Shown piece by piece: positions 16,145-26,103 of a stretch of 64,000 bases of DNA. The notes beneath the pieces were generated by a model that was not told where the DNA came from, searched no databases, and saw nothing but the letters and a program-made list of their open reading frames with translations. The translations under genes were made by a program, and so were the position numbers. Within the stretch, counting starts at the first letter, position 1, and each line of letters starts with the position of its first letter. The stretch lies in contig NZ_CP140706.1 in NCBI RefSeq assembly GCF_034555375.1, positions 2,905,001 through 2,969,000 of the forward strand. The letters run 5' to 3'. The DNA is from Pseudomonas sp. B33.4. GTDB lineage: Bacteria; Pseudomonadota; Gammaproteobacteria; Pseudomonadales; Pseudomonadaceae.

Positions 16145-17551
16145 TCAAGCAATCCCCAGCGCCACCATTTTCTTGTACAGCGTCGACCGACCAAGCCCCA
16201 GTCGAGCAGCCGCTTCCGGTACATTCCCCGCGCATTGAGCGAGGGCAGACTGAATCAACTGCCGATCAAACCGCTCGCGTGCCTGGGCGAATGTTTCCTT
16301 TGGCGCCATCTCAGCCAGTGGGGCAGAACCACGCTCGACCGGCGTCAACGTGCCAATCGCCGCACGAATATCCTGCTCGGTCAGCATCAAGTCATCACTG
16401 AGCAGCGCTGCCCGCTCCAGCACATTGCGCAGTTCGCGAATGTTCCCCGGCCATGCGTGCTGTGCGAGCAATGCCAGCGCATCTCGGTGCAGTTCGTGCT
16501 GACTGCGCAGCTCTTCAAGAATGGCTTCGCTGAGCGCCGGCAGGTCATCAAGACGTTCACGCAGCGCCGGCACCTGGATCGGCAACACATTGAGGCGGTA
16601 GTACAAGTCGGCGCGGAACTCACCGCGTTTGATCGCCGCTTGCAGATCGGTCGAAGTCGCGGCAATCACCCGAACGTCACTTTGAATGACGTCGTTGGAA
16701 CCGACCGGTTCGAATTCCTTTTCCTGCAGCACACGCAGCAGTTTGCTCTGCAAGGGCAGCGGCATGTCACCGATCTCGTCGAGAAACAGCGTGCCGCCCT
16801 GAGCTATCTGCAGCTTGCCGGTGCGACCCTTGCGGTCGGCGCCGGTGAACGCACCGGGTGCCGTGCCGAAAAACTCCGCTTCCAGCAGTGCCTCGGGAAT
16901 CGCCGCGCTGTTGATGCTGACAAACGCTTTGTGCGCCCGTGGCGAGGCGCTGTGAATGGCCTGGGCCAACAGCTCTTTGCCGGTGCCGGTTTCGCCGAGC
17001 AGCAACACCGGCGACTCGGCGCTGGCACTGCGTCGGGCACGGCGTTTGACTTCCAGGCTGGCGGCACTGGTACCGATGAAATGGGCGAAGTTGTATTTGG
17101 TTTGCCGGGCGCGCAGCAGAGAACGGGTCGAGGCCAGTTCTTCCTGCATACTCAAGTAGCGCTTGAGCATCGGCGACAGAGTGCGCAGTTCATCGAACAG
17201 GGCAAAACCGATCGCGCCGATCACCGTGCCGGCGTCGTCATGGATTGGCAGACGCATCACCACCAATGGCTCTTTAGGGGTGTCCTGCATGTCCAGAAGG
17301 ATGGGCCGCCCGGTGCGCACGACTTCACGCAACAAACTGCCGGGGATCACGCTCTCACAGGGTTTGCCGATCGCACCTGCTGCCGATTCAAGACCGAAGC
17401 GCCGGGCGTAACGCTCGTTCATCCAGACGATGTTGGCATCGCGATCGACAATCACCGTGCCTTCGCTGGACTGCTCGATGATCTCGAACAGCGAACGGAT
17501 CGCCAGGCTGCGAACCCGTTGGTAGTCCTTGAGGCTTTCGGTGGTGTTCAT
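16145..17551 (-). CDS. Sigma-54-dependent Fis-family activator (HbcR-like)
   Basis: A 468-residue enhancer-binding protein. A PAS domain occupies about residues 20-130. The AAA+ domain has Walker A GETGTGKE, the sigma-54 contact loop GAFTGA, Walker B GGTLFLDEIGDMPL and an arginine-finger region ending in RLNVLPI. A Fis-type helix-turn-helix closes the protein (GNVPEAAARLGLGRSTLYKK). Gene order and family match HbcR (PA2005), which activates 3-hydroxybutyrate use in P. aeruginosa. A sigma-54 promoter lies in front of the downstream permease operon. The ATG giving MNTTESLKD was used because the longer frame translates a REP element (CGSEPARE). Confidence 0.85.
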   Translation of the reverse strand: MNTTESLKDYQRVRSLAIRSLFEIIEQSSEGTVIVDRDANIVWMNERYARRFGLESAAGAIGKPCESVIPGSLLREVVRTGRPILLDMQDTPKEPLVVMRLPIHDDAGTVIGAIGFALFDELRTLSPMLKRYLSMQEELASTRSLLRARQTKYNFAHFIGTSAASLEVKRRARRSASAESPVLLLGETGTGKELLAQAIHSASPRAHKAFVSINSAAIPEALLEAEFFGTAPGAFTGADRKGRTGKLQIAQGGTLFLDEIGDMPLPLQSKLLRVLQEKEFEPVGSNDVIQSDVRVIAATSTDLQAAIKRGEFRADLYYRLNVLPIQVPALRERLDDLPALSEAILEELRSQHELHRDALALLAQHAWPGNIRELRNVLERAALLSDDLMLTEQDIRAAIGTLTPVERGSAPLAEMAPKETFAQARERFDRQLIQSALAQCAGNVPEAAARLGLGRSTLYKKMVALGIA

Positions 17552-17587
17552 GGAGGCTGATCCTGATTGTATGTTGCCTGCGCCGGC

Positions 17588-17684
17588 CTTTTCGCGAGCA
17601 GGCTCGCTCCCACAGTGGACAGGGTTGTTCACAAATTTTGTAAGCGAGCTTGACCTTTGTGGGAGCGAGCCTGCTCGCGAAAGC
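17588..17684. repeat. REP inverted pair
   Basis: Two facing copies of the TTCGCGAGCAGGCTCGCTCC type REP lie between the yejF 3' end and the start of the sigma-54 activator gene, separated by about 40 bases. Confidence 0.85.
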
Positions 17685-17718
17685 CGTGACCCGGTTTCAG
17701 GTCGAGCACAGATTATGC

Positions 17719-19293
17719 CTACCCCGGATGCGCCGCCGCCAACAGCTCTTTGGTATACGGATGCTGCGGTGCGTCGAACACCTCATGACTGGCGCCACGC
17801 TCGACCACTTTACCGTCCTTGATCACGATCATGTCGTGGGCCAGGGCGCGTACCACTGCCAGGTCATGGCTGATGAACAGATAGGTCAAGCCGTGTTTTT
17901 CCTGAAGCTGGCGGAGCAGGGCGACCACTTGTTTTTGCACCGTGCGATCCAGCGCAGAGGTCGGCTCGTCAAGCAGGATCAGCGCCGGTTTCAGTACCAA
18001 GGCCCGCGCGATGGCAATGCGCTGGCGCTGGCCACCGGAGAATTCGTGGGGGTAGCGATGGCGACTCTGCGGATCGAGACCGACCTCCTTAAGCACGCGG
18101 ATCACTTGTTCATCGCACTCGTCAGCGCTCGATTCACAGTGCACTTCGAGGCCTTCGCTGATGATCTGCGCCACCGACATGCGCGGGCTCAGACTGCCGA
18201 ACGGATCCTGAAACACCACTTGCATCTGACGGCGCCACGGCCGCATCTGTTTTTGATTAAGACCGTCGAGCGCTTGGCCCTGAAAGCGGATACTGCCCTC
18301 GGAGTCGAGCAGACGCAGGATCGCCTGGCCCAGCGTCGACTTGCCGGATCCGGATTCGCCAACGATGCCCAACGTCTTGCCACGCTGGATACTCAGGCTG
18401 ATGCCATCCACCGCCCGCAGGTATTGCTTGCGCTGAAACAGACCGCCACCGACGACGAACTCGACCTTCAGATCATCCACTTCCAGCACGTTTTCGCGTT
18501 CATCCCGGGGCAGGGCTTCGCCTTCTGGTTCGGCGTTGAGCAGCACGCAGCTGTAAGGATGCTTTGGCTCGGTGAACAGGGTTTCGCAAGGCGCCTGTTC
18601 GACGATTTCCCCGGCCTTCATCACGCACACGCGCTGCGCAATGCTGCGCACCAGATTGAGGTCGTGGCTGATCAGCAGCAGCGACATGCCCAGGCGTTGT
18701 TGCAGGGATTTGAGCAGCAGCAGGATCTTGCGCTGCACCGTCACGTCGAGCGCGGTGGTCGGCTCATCGGCGATCAACAGCTCCGGTTCGCAGGCCAGGG
18801 CCATGGCAATCATCACTCGTTGCCGTTGTCCGCCAGAGAGCTGATGGGGATAGGCCTTGAGCCGCTCCTTGGGTTTCTGGATGCCCACCAGTCCGAGCAG
18901 TTCGAGGATGCGTTGCTGCGCAGCTTTGCCGCCAAGACCCCGGTGCAAAAGCAGCGTCTCGCCGATCTGCTTTTCGATGGTGTGCAGCGGATTGAGCGAG
19001 GTCATCGGCTCCTGGAAGATCATCGCGATACGGTTGCCACGCAATTCGCGCAAGACCTTGGGCTCGGCACCGATCAGCTCCTGTCGGCGATAGCGAATGC
19101 TGCCGGTGGTTTGCGCTTCGCTTTCGGGCAGCAATTGCAGAATCGAATGGGCGGTCACCGATTTGCCCGAGCCCGATTCGCCCACCAGTGCCAGGCACTC
19201 ACCGGGGCGGATGTCCAGGCACAGGTCGCGCACCACGGTCTGGCCATGGAAGGCGACGTTGAGGTTGCGGATTTCAATCAGGTTGTCAGTCAT
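17719..19293 (-). CDS. yejF: Oligopeptide/microcin C-type ABC transporter, double ATPase subunit YejF
   Basis: A 524-residue protein with two complete ABC ATPase halves joined in one chain, as in YejF. Both halves carry GESGSGKS Walker A loops, the signatures LSGGQRQR and FSGGQRQR, and Walker B stretches [12 protein letters not shown] and [12 protein letters not shown]. It powers uptake of peptides (and microcin C-like compounds) through YejB and YejE. The ATG was chosen; a GTG two codons earlier is also possible. It is the last gene of the yejABEF operon and lies 9 bases from yejE. Confidence 0.9.
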   Translation of the reverse strand: MTDNLIEIRNLNVAFHGQTVVRDLCLDIRPGECLALVGESGSGKSVTAHSILQLLPESEAQTTGSIRYRRQELIGAEPKVLRELRGNRIAMIFQEPMTSLNPLHTIEKQIGETLLLHRGLGGKAAQQRILELLGLVGIQKPKERLKAYPHQLSGGQRQRVMIAMALACEPELLIADEPTTALDVTVQRKILLLLKSLQQRLGMSLLLISHDLNLVRSIAQRVCVMKAGEIVEQAPCETLFTEPKHPYSCVLLNAEPEGEALPRDERENVLEVDDLKVEFVVGGGLFQRKQYLRAVDGISLSIQRGKTLGIVGESGSGKSTLGQAILRLLDSEGSIRFQGQALDGLNQKQMRPWRRQMQVVFQDPFGSLSPRMSVAQIISEGLEVHCESSADECDEQVIRVLKEVGLDPQSRHRYPHEFSGGQRQRIAIARALVLKPALILLDEPTSALDRTVQKQVVALLRQLQEKHGLTYLFISHDLAVVRALAHDMIVIKDGKVVERGASHEVFDAPQHPYTKELLAAAHPG

Positions 19294-19302
19294 GGCCACG
19301 CT

Positions 19303-20325
19303 TCAGGATCGAGGGTCGAACGCGTCTCGCAACGCTTCGCCAATGAACACCAATAAGGAAAGGATCAGCGCCAGGGTGAAAAACGCCGTCAACCCAAGCC
19401 AAGGTGCCTGCAGGTTCTGTTTGCCCTGACCGATCAACTCACCCAGCGAAGCACTGCCGGCAGGCATGCCGAAACCGAGAAAGTCCAGCGCGGTGAGGGT
19501 GGAAATCGCACCGGTCAGAATGAACGGCAAGTAGCTCAGTGTCGCGTTCATTGCGTTGGGCAGAATGTGCCGGAAAATCACCTTGCGGTCGCTCATGCCC
19601 AGCGCGCGCGCGGCTTTGACGTACTCCAGATTGCGTCCGCGCAGGAACTCGGCGCGCACCACATCCACCAGCGCCAGCCATGAAAATAGCGCCATGATCC
19701 CCAGCAGCCACCAGAAGTTCGGTTCGACAAAACCGGAGAGAATGATCAGCAGGTACAGCACCGGCAGCCCCGACCAGACTTCCAGCAAACGTTGCCCGAG
19801 CAGATCGACCCAGCCGCCGTAGTAACCCTGCAACGCCCCGGCGGCGATGCCGATCAGGGCGCTGACAAAGGTCAGCATCAAGGCAAACAGAATCGACACC
19901 CGTGCGCCGAAAATCACCCGTGCCAGCACATCCCGCGACTGGTCGTCGGTGCCCAGCCAGTTGACCGACGTAGGCGGGCTCGGCGCCGGTTTGGTGAGGT
20001 CGTAGTTCGGCGTGTCGTCACTGAACGGAATCGGCGGGAACAGCAGCCAGCCACCGTCCTTGCGAATCAGGTTCTGCACATAATCGCTACGGTAATCGGC
20101 CTGAAACGGCAGTTGCCCGCCGAACTCCTGCTCGGTGTGGCGCTTGAATACCGGGAAGTACCATTGGTCTTGATAGCTGACGACCAAAGGCTTGTCGTTG
20201 GCGATCAATTCGCCACCCAGCGTCACTACAAACAGGCCGATAAACAGCCACAGCGACCACCAGCCACGGCGGTTTTTCTTGAAGCGTTCGAAGCGACGAC
20301 GGCCCAGAGGCGAGAGCTTGAACAT
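19303..20325 (-). CDS. yejE: Peptide ABC transporter permease YejE
   Basis: A 340-residue inner-membrane permease of the DppC type. An N-terminal membrane anchor (WWSLWLFIGLFVVTLGGEL) is followed by a long periplasmic insertion with PIPFSDDTPNYDL, as in YejE, then five more hydrophobic segments. The cytoplasmic EAA loop (EYVKAARALGMSDRKVIFRHILPNA) contacts the ATPase. A good Shine-Dalgarno (GAGGAAC) precedes the ATG, and the start overlaps the yejB stop by one base (TGATG). Confidence 0.9.
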   Translation of the reverse strand: MFKLSPLGRRRFERFKKNRRGWWSLWLFIGLFVVTLGGELIANDKPLVVSYQDQWYFPVFKRHTEQEFGGQLPFQADYRSDYVQNLIRKDGGWLLFPPIPFSDDTPNYDLTKPAPSPPTSVNWLGTDDQSRDVLARVIFGARVSILFALMLTFVSALIGIAAGALQGYYGGWVDLLGQRLLEVWSGLPVLYLLIILSGFVEPNFWWLLGIMALFSWLALVDVVRAEFLRGRNLEYVKAARALGMSDRKVIFRHILPNAMNATLSYLPFILTGAISTLTALDFLGFGMPAGSASLGELIGQGKQNLQAPWLGLTAFFTLALILSLLVFIGEALRDAFDPRS

Positions 20326-21386
20326 CAGGCGTTCCTCGCGGCGAAATCGATACGCGGATCAACCAGCGTGTAACACAGGTCGCCCACCAGTTTTATCAGC
20401 AGGCCGAAGAGAGTGAAGATGAACAGCGAACCGAACACCACCGGATAGTCCCGCGACACCGCGGCTTCGTAGCTCATGCGTCCCAGGCCTTCGAGGGAGA
20501 AGATCACTTCGATCAGCAGGGAGCCAGCGAAGAACACGCTGATGAACGCCTGCGGGATGCCGGACACCACCAGCAGCATCGCGTTGCGGAACACATGCCC
20601 GTAGAGCACGCGACGTTCGCTCAGGCCTTTGGCGCGCGCAGTGACCACGTACTGACGAGTGATTTCATTGAGAAACGAGTTTTTCGTCAGGATCGTCAGC
20701 GTGGCGAAACCACCGATCACCAGCGCCGTCACCGGCAGCACCAGATGCCAGAAGTAGTCGGTGATTTTGCCGAGAGTCGACAGTGATTCAAAGTTGTCCG
20801 AGACCAGACCGCGCACCGGAAACCAGTTCAGCGACGTGCCGCCGGCAAACACCACGATCAGGAACATCGCAAACAGAAACGCCGGCATTGCGTAGCCGAT
20901 GATGATCGCTGTGCTGCTCCAGATATCGAAATGACTGCCATGATGCACGGCCTTGCGGATCCCCAGCGGGATCGACACCAGGTAGGTGATCAGCGTCGCC
21001 CACAACCCGAGGGAAATGGTCACCGGCATTTTTTCCAGGATCAGGTCGGTGACCGTCGCGCCGCGGAAAAAGCTTTTGCCGAAATCCAGTTGCGCGTAGT
21101 TCTTCAACATCAGCCACAAACGTTCATGGGCCGGTTTGTCGAAGCCGTACTGTTTTTCGATGTCCTTGATCAGTTGCGGATCGAGGCCGCGACTGGCACG
21201 TGACGTGCCGCTCATGGTTTCGCTGGCGCCGCCACCAACACTGGCGCCGCCGATCCCTTGCAGGTGGGCAATGGCCTGTTCTACCGGACCGCCGGGCGCG
21301 GCTTGAATGATCACGAAATTGACCAGCAGAATGATCACCAGCGTCGGGATGATCAGCAGCAAACGCCGCAGTATGTAACCCCACAT
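20325..21386 (-). CDS. yejB: Peptide ABC transporter permease YejB
   Basis: A 353-residue DppB-type permease beginning [20 protein letters not shown]. After the first membrane helix a periplasmic insertion includes an unusual Gly/Ser-rich piece ([15 protein letters not shown]), followed by five membrane helices and the EAA loop [20 protein letters not shown]. The start is the ATG overlapping the yejA stop (TGATG); the longer frame would overlap yejA by 84 bases. Together with YejE it forms the channel of the importer. Confidence 0.9.
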   Translation of the reverse strand: MWGYILRRLLLIIPTLVIILLVNFVIIQAAPGGPVEQAIAHLQGIGGASVGGGASETMSGTSRASRGLDPQLIKDIEKQYGFDKPAHERLWLMLKNYAQLDFGKSFFRGATVTDLILEKMPVTISLGLWATLITYLVSIPLGIRKAVHHGSHFDIWSSTAIIIGYAMPAFLFAMFLIVVFAGGTSLNWFPVRGLVSDNFESLSTLGKITDYFWHLVLPVTALVIGGFATLTILTKNSFLNEITRQYVVTARAKGLSERRVLYGHVFRNAMLLVVSGIPQAFISVFFAGSLLIEVIFSLEGLGRMSYEAAVSRDYPVVFGSLFIFTLFGLLIKLVGDLCYTLVDPRIDFAARNA

Positions 21387-23254
21387 CAGTGCGGCCCTCC
21401 GGGTCTGCCACGGGCAATTTTTTCGGCGGTCATCTGCTGATTGGTCAGTGGTGTACTGCTGATTTCCCACCAGCTCTCGATGGCTTCGTCATTGCTGGCT
21501 TGTACTGAGGGTATGCCGAAACGGTTCCACCAGACGGTCGAGGTGCCGGGTGGATAGTAATTGGGAATCCAGTAGTAATTCCATTGCAGTACCCGATCCA
21601 GAGCATGGGCGTAATGCAGCATGTCGGACTGCGTGGACGCCCGGATCAGACCATTGACCAGCGTATCCACCGCCGGGTTCTTCAACACCATGTAGTTGTT
21701 CGCGCCCGGGTCGTTGGCCGACGCGGAAGCGAAGTAATTGAGCAACTCGCCGCCCGGCGAAGTGCTGACCGGGTAGCCGGTGACAATCATGTCGTAGTCA
21801 CGGCTCATCAGGCGATTGACGTATTGCGAGGAGTCGATGCGGCGAATGTTCAGGTCGATGCCGATCTGTTTCAGCGTGCGTTTGTACGGCAGCAGCAGCC
21901 GGTCCATGCCGTTCTGGCTGACCAGAAAGGTGAAGGTCAGCGGCTCACCCTGGGCATTCACCAGTTGATCGCCATCCGGTTTCCAGCCCGCCTGTTCGAG
22001 CAGTTCGAGGGCTTGCAATTGTTTGTCGCGGATCAAGCCACTGCCATCGGTTTTCGGCGCTTCAAAGACTGTGTTGAAGACTTCGTCGGGCACCTGGCCG
22101 CGCAGCGGTTCGAGGATTTTCAGTTCCTGGGCATCGGGCAATTCGCTTGCCGCCAGTTGTGTGTTGGAAAAGTAGCTTTGCTGGCGGATATACATGCCGC
22201 GCATCATCTGCCGGTTGCTCCACTCGAAGTCCCAAAGCATTGCCAGAGCCTGTCGCACACGGCGATCGGCGAATACAGGTTTTTGCAGATTGAACACAAA
22301 GCCCTGGGCCGATTGCGGCGCCTCGGTAGCCAGATGCGCTTTTTGCAGGCGTCCGTCGCTTAGTGCGGGGCTGTCGTAGCCGATCGAATATCCCGTGGCC
22401 GAGAATTCGCGGTTGTAGTCATAGGCACCACCGCGCAGCACTTGCCGGGCGACGTCGGTATCACCAAAGTATTCGATGCTGAAATGATCGAAATTGTAGA
22501 GGCCGCGACTGACCGGCAAGTCTTTGCCCCACCAGTCGGCGTTGCGCTCAAAGGTGATGCTGCGCCCCGAATCGACTTTGCCGACTCGATAGGGGCCGCT
22601 GCCCAGTGGTGGTTCATAGCCGCCACCCCCGGCGAAATCGCGGCTCTTCCACCAATGCTCGGGAAATACCGGCAGGGTCGCGACGTCCAGGGGCAGGGTG
22701 CGGTTTTCATTGCTCTTGAAGTCGAATCGCACGGTCAACGGACCTTCCACTTCGACGCCTTTGACGTCAGCAAACTGGGTGCGATAACGCAGGCTGCCCT
22801 GAGTCATCAATAAATCGTAGGTGTAGCGTACGTCTTCGGCGGTAATCGGCTTGCCATCGGCAAAGCGTGCTTTGGGATTGATGAAGAACCGCAGCGACAG
22901 ACCATCGTCCGAGCGCTCCATCTTTTGCGCGACCAGGCCATAGACGGTGTAAGGCTCGTCCAGCGAACGCTGGGCCAGTGGCGAGTAAAGCAAGCCATCG
23001 ATCTGAGTGACGCCGATGCCTTTGTCTATATAAGGAAGGACATGGTCGAAGTGGCCGATCTCGATGGCCGAGCGGCGCATCGTCCCACCTTTGGGCGCTT
23101 GCAGATTGGTGTAGTCGAAGTGGCTGAAACCGGCGGGGTACTTGGCAGGTTCGCCATAAACGGTCAACGCGTGTTGCGGTGCAGCGTTCACGCCAGCGGC
23201 GCCTGTCAGCAGGGTGAGGGCGGTGAACATCAATGTGGGGAAAACCAGTCGCAT
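21386..23254 (-). CDS. yejA: Peptide-binding periplasmic protein YejA
   Basis: A 622-residue extracellular solute-binding protein of family 5. The signal peptide is [18 protein letters not shown] followed by cleavage near VNA-APQ. The mature part has the family's cluster [20 protein letters not shown] and a long second lobe ending in WWEISST. YejA proteins deliver oligopeptides to YejBEF and in enteric bacteria take up microcin C. The chosen ATG starts the signal peptide; an extension of 32 codons upstream does not look like protein. It is the first gene of the operon. Confidence 0.9.
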   Translation of the reverse strand: MRLVFPTLMFTALTLLTGAAGVNAAPQHALTVYGEPAKYPAGFSHFDYTNLQAPKGGTMRRSAIEIGHFDHVLPYIDKGIGVTQIDGLLYSPLAQRSLDEPYTVYGLVAQKMERSDDGLSLRFFINPKARFADGKPITAEDVRYTYDLLMTQGSLRYRTQFADVKGVEVEGPLTVRFDFKSNENRTLPLDVATLPVFPEHWWKSRDFAGGGGYEPPLGSGPYRVGKVDSGRSITFERNADWWGKDLPVSRGLYNFDHFSIEYFGDTDVARQVLRGGAYDYNREFSATGYSIGYDSPALSDGRLQKAHLATEAPQSAQGFVFNLQKPVFADRRVRQALAMLWDFEWSNRQMMRGMYIRQQSYFSNTQLAASELPDAQELKILEPLRGQVPDEVFNTVFEAPKTDGSGLIRDKQLQALELLEQAGWKPDGDQLVNAQGEPLTFTFLVSQNGMDRLLLPYKRTLKQIGIDLNIRRIDSSQYVNRLMSRDYDMIVTGYPVSTSPGGELLNYFASASANDPGANNYMVLKNPAVDTLVNGLIRASTQSDMLHYAHALDRVLQWNYYWIPNYYPPGTSTVWWNRFGIPSVQASNDEAIESWWEISSTPLTNQQMTAEKIARGRPGGPH

Positions 23255-23338
23255 TGTCAGCCTTGGAACCGGGAAATCGATAAGCGCAAGTTGTACGCGA
23301 GAGGCGCGCCAGCCGCCAGCCGTATATGTAACTGAAAC

Positions 23339-23367
23339 GCAACGGCCCACCAGAAGGCGGGCCGTTG
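23339..23367 (-). terminator. Hairpin terminator after the second parvulin gene
   Basis: AACGGCCC...GGGCCGTT forms a stem with a short GC-rich loop between the parvulin stop and the yejA start. On the minus strand it is followed by GCGTTTC, so the T-run is weak. It separates parvulin transcription from the yej operon. Confidence 0.5.
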
Positions 23368-23388
23368 GTCAACATTCAGGCGAACGGA

Positions 23389-23670
23389 TCAGTCCTGACG
23401 GCTGGTGACTTCCAGCAGGTGATAACCGAACTGAGTCTTCACCGGACCTTGCACGACGTTGATTGGCGCGCTGAAGACCACGGTGTCGAATTCCTTGACC
23501 ATCTGGCCAGGACCGAACGAGCCCAGGTCGCCGCCCTGACGGCTGGACGGGCAGGTGGAGTTGGCCTTGGCGATTTCGGCGAAATCAGCGCCGCCTTCGA
23601 TCTGGGCCTTGAGTTCGTTGCACTTGTCTTCGCTGGAAACCAGGATGTGGCGGGCAGTGGCTTTAGCCAT
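23389..23670 (-). CDS. ppiC: Parvulin-type peptidyl-prolyl isomerase PpiC
   Basis: A 93-residue parvulin with MAKATARHILV at the start, NSTCPSSRQGGDLGSF, FGPGQMV and FGYHLLEV at the end; this is the standard PpiC form of Pseudomonas. It has no signal peptide. The ATG with a nearby GAGAGTTTCCCC stretch was preferred to a start five codons upstream. It is the closer match to PpiC of the two parvulins in this window; the other, at 3609-3884, has a more divergent middle part. Confidence 0.9.
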   Translation of the reverse strand: MAKATARHILVSSEDKCNELKAQIEGGADFAEIAKANSTCPSSRQGGDLGSFGPGQMVKEFDTVVFSAPINVVQGPVKTQFGYHLLEVTSRQD

Positions 23671-23767
23671 GGGGAAACTCTCCAATCTATTTCAGTAAAG
23701 TGTGGAGCCTACCGGAATCAGTGGGCGAATTCTCGGCAAAGTTCCGTCCGATTGTCCGTGACGTTGC

Positions 23768-24637
23768 TCAGAGATTTGCGGCGCGCAGACGTCCGGCATG
23801 TTCAACGTACAGTCCAATCGGGTCGGGCACAGCCGTGACGGTACTGGCTGTGCGGCGCAGGCTGCCCAGATGGTCCAGCGGATAGTCGGAGCGGATCACC
23901 TGGCCCAGGTGAGAACTGAAGCGGCCGACGAAGCCGTCATTCTGCTGCGTCTCGGTCATGAAGTATTGCGATAGCGCGTGGCAGATGTTTTGTGTCGGGT
24001 CGAGTGAGGACGGGCTGTCTGCCGGCAGGACGCCGCTCCAGGAGTAATAGCGCACACCATTGACCTGCTCCGGACCGTGCCCGCCCCAGGTCTTGGGCAG
24101 TCCCTGCGGAAATTTGTCGTTGAAATCACCGACTCCTTCGGTCGTCAGTGCATTGAGCGCCGCCAGCGCATTCTGCGGCAACGTCACACTGCCACTGAGC
24201 AATGAAAGAAAATTGCCAAACAGCGTTGCCACATTCTGTGCGACCGCCTCGGGCAGTCGCCCGGGTATCAATGCCTTGCGCAGAAAATCAGCCAGTTCCG
24301 AACCGTGGTTCGGCCCGCTGACGGAAGTCACCGAGGCTACGGCGTGTGGTGCAAGCGCAGCCGCGTATCGAGCAGCCAATGCCCCCTGACTATGTCCGAT
24401 GAGGTTGACTTTATCGGCGCCTGTGCCACGCAGCACACGATCAATCTGTGCAAGCAGTTGCTCACCCCTTGTTTCGTTTTTATGGGTAGCAGAAAGGTGT
24501 GGAACAAACACTCGGCTGCCGGCCGTTTTCAAAGCGTCCTTTACATCATGGAACAGCTCGAAATGACCGATGCGCTCGAATCCGAACAGACCGTGTACCA
24601 ACAGGATGGGATAGCGAGTTGAAGCATTCCGTTGCAT
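23768..24637 (-). CDS. Triacylglycerol lipase, family I
   Basis: A 289-residue alpha/beta hydrolase similar to Pseudomonas family I.1 lipases. The N-terminus has YPILLVHGLFGF with the oxyanion region, the nucleophile Ser in GHSQG, the catalytic Asp in NDGFVG and the catalytic His in SSHLGQVI. The stretch VNGVRYYSWSG is shared with LipA. There is no clear signal peptide and no foldase gene next to it, as for the shorter P. fragi-like lipases. The start MQRNAST has an AAGGTAAG Shine-Dalgarno; an ATG nine codons earlier is possible. A Gln after the nucleophile replaces the His common in LipA. Confidence 0.85.
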   Translation of the reverse strand: MQRNASTRYPILLVHGLFGFERIGHFELFHDVKDALKTAGSRVFVPHLSATHKNETRGEQLLAQIDRVLRGTGADKVNLIGHSQGALAARYAAALAPHAVASVTSVSGPNHGSELADFLRKALIPGRLPEAVAQNVATLFGNFLSLLSGSVTLPQNALAALNALTTEGVGDFNDKFPQGLPKTWGGHGPEQVNGVRYYSWSGVLPADSPSSLDPTQNICHALSQYFMTETQQNDGFVGRFSSHLGQVIRSDYPLDHLGSLRRTASTVTAVPDPIGLYVEHAGRLRAANL

Positions 24638-24971
24638 GTTCTTACCTTTTTCACAGAAGTTCATCGGGAAATCCGGAGGCCACTCTAAAACACTCATCTC
24701 GTTGAAGAAGTAGGAAGAGGCTTCTCTTGGCCGATGAATCTGGACTAGGGGTTGTACGAATTTTCAGCTACTTATGAAATCCGAATCGGAAGTTGCAGCC
24801 ATCTATCGCTAGGTTGATCGCGTTTTTGTGCTGTTTGCCTACCGAGTTCGCTGCCTTTGCCGATTGCCTGCGGCGGAGACGGCTGACATCGGAAATGTGA
24901 GGGGTAGCGTTCAATGTTGGCTGTCGACGCCGCCCACGAAACGGCGTTTTTTCCAAGGAATGGAGGCAATA
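24638..24971. other. Divergent intergenic region
   Basis: This gap separates the divergently transcribed lipase gene and the three-repeat protein gene. Open frames crossing it on either strand have no start signal and were not accepted. The only clear element is a strong Shine-Dalgarno (AATGGAGGC) just before the downstream ATG. No operator or terminator was recognised. Confidence 0.5.
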
Positions 24972-26048
24972 ATGAACACGCACGAAGTCGAGTTTTGCTA
25001 CCGGATGCGCCACCACGTCAGTCCGTGTCTGGCAAGCGAACTGCTGCCAGCGGTTACCATCGACTCTCTGGAGGGGACGGTGCTTGATCCCTCGTTGGGC
25101 AAGGTCGTTGTCCGAATCGCTCCTTATGCAGGCATGGTTTGCGGCGATCAGTTGCTGTTGAACTGGGAGGGCCTCGATATAGAGGGCTTTGCTTATCAAC
25201 ATGAGATGGTCCGCCATGTCAGCGAAGCCCAGGTCGGCAAGGATGTCATTTTCGTCATCAAAGGCATGCATATCGCGGCGCTGGACGGCGGTTCGCTGGA
25301 GATCCACTGGAAGTTGCTCAGCGCAGGGACCGAGCCTGCGCTGTCTTCGCGTGTGCATTTGTCTGTCGGAGATACACGGCCGCAGTTGCTCGCACCCATT
25401 GTCGAGGGGCTGATCGGCGGGACGCTGGATCTGGCGCGAGTGACCGAGGGCACGCTTGTCGTGCTCCAGCCTTATGCGCGAATGGCTGCGGGGGATCGGG
25501 TTACTTTGCAGTGGGGCGCAGATGCATTGCCGGCAACGTTCAGCGATAGCTTGAAGGTCGAAGCCTTTGCTGTCGCAGAGGTCCTGTCATTTTGGGTGGG
25601 TGGGGCGCATATCGCTGAACATCTTGGTGGCGAGGTGGTGGTGCGCTATCGCATCGAGCAGGTCGATGGGGCAGTTCGCGAGTCCGAGGCAGCAAGGATT
25701 CTCGTCACCCCGTTCGTGCATGGTGAACTGGACGCTCCTGACGTACTTGAAGCTGAAGACGGCGTGCTGTTGAAAGCGGATTCGATTGATGGCGTCACCA
25801 TTGTGATGGGCAATGCTCAGACGCAGGAAGGTGAGTTGGTGTACCTCAAGTGCGACGGCGATCTTTTCAATCACCGGGATGACCGCGAAATCACTCGTGA
25901 GACGGCGGGAAAGCCACTGATCTTTATCGTGCCGCATCGATTCTGGCGTGAGCACGATGGCACTACCGTGTGTGTGTCCTACACCGTTGAACGTCTGGAC
26001 GATGTCAGTCAGAAGTCAGCGGTGACGCGGGTGCGGGTGGAGGTTTAG
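24972..26048 (+). CDS. Protein of three tandem beta-rich repeats, unknown function
   Basis: A 358-residue protein without signal peptide or membrane segments that appears to consist of three diverged modules of about 105-115 residues. Each begins with a leader like LxAPxVxxxxGGTLD, continues with a hydrophobic strand (VVVRIAPYAGM, LVVLQPYARM, VTIVMGNAQT), a conserved turn with GDxLxLxW or GELVYLKC, and closes with a [ST]xxxRVxV strand. The layout suggests Ig-like sandwiches as in adhesin or insecticidal-protein-associated modules. The function is unknown to me. Start choice is firm owing to GGAGG. It converges on the DAHP synthase gene, with a shared hairpin terminator between them. Confidence 0.65.
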   Translation: MNTHEVEFCYRMRHHVSPCLASELLPAVTIDSLEGTVLDPSLGKVVVRIAPYAGMVCGDQLLLNWEGLDIEGFAYQHEMVRHVSEAQVGKDVIFVIKGMHIAALDGGSLEIHWKLLSAGTEPALSSRVHLSVGDTRPQLLAPIVEGLIGGTLDLARVTEGTLVVLQPYARMAAGDRVTLQWGADALPATFSDSLKVEAFAVAEVLSFWVGGAHIAEHLGGEVVVRYRIEQVDGAVRESEAARILVTPFVHGELDAPDVLEAEDGVLLKADSIDGVTIVMGNAQTQEGELVYLKCDGDLFNHRDDREITRETAGKPLIFIVPHRFWREHDGTTVCVSYTVERLDDVSQKSAVTRVRVEV

Positions 26049-26060
26049 CGGCAGCGTCGC

Positions 26061-26094
26061 CAGCCCTGCGGATTGCAATCAATCCGCAGGGCTG
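26061..26094. terminator. Bidirectional hairpin between convergent genes
   Basis: CAGCCCTGCGGATT and AATCCGCAGGGCTG form a perfect 14-bp stem with a six-base loop, between the stop codons of the three-repeat protein gene and the DAHP synthase gene. T-runs are poor on both sides, yet the position and stem strength fit a shared transcription end. Confidence 0.7.
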
Positions 26095-26103
26095 GCCTGG
26101 CAA

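Noticed and set aside
17552-17632. N-terminal extension of the sigma-54 activator beginning MNNPVHCGSEPARE
   Set aside because: CGSEPARE is the translation of a REP element, which shows that the extension is intergenic.
17650-19356. Plus-strand 568-codon open frame opposite yejF
   Set aside because: Antisense shadow of a two-domain ABC ATPase with all motifs in place; the frame begins inside a REP element.
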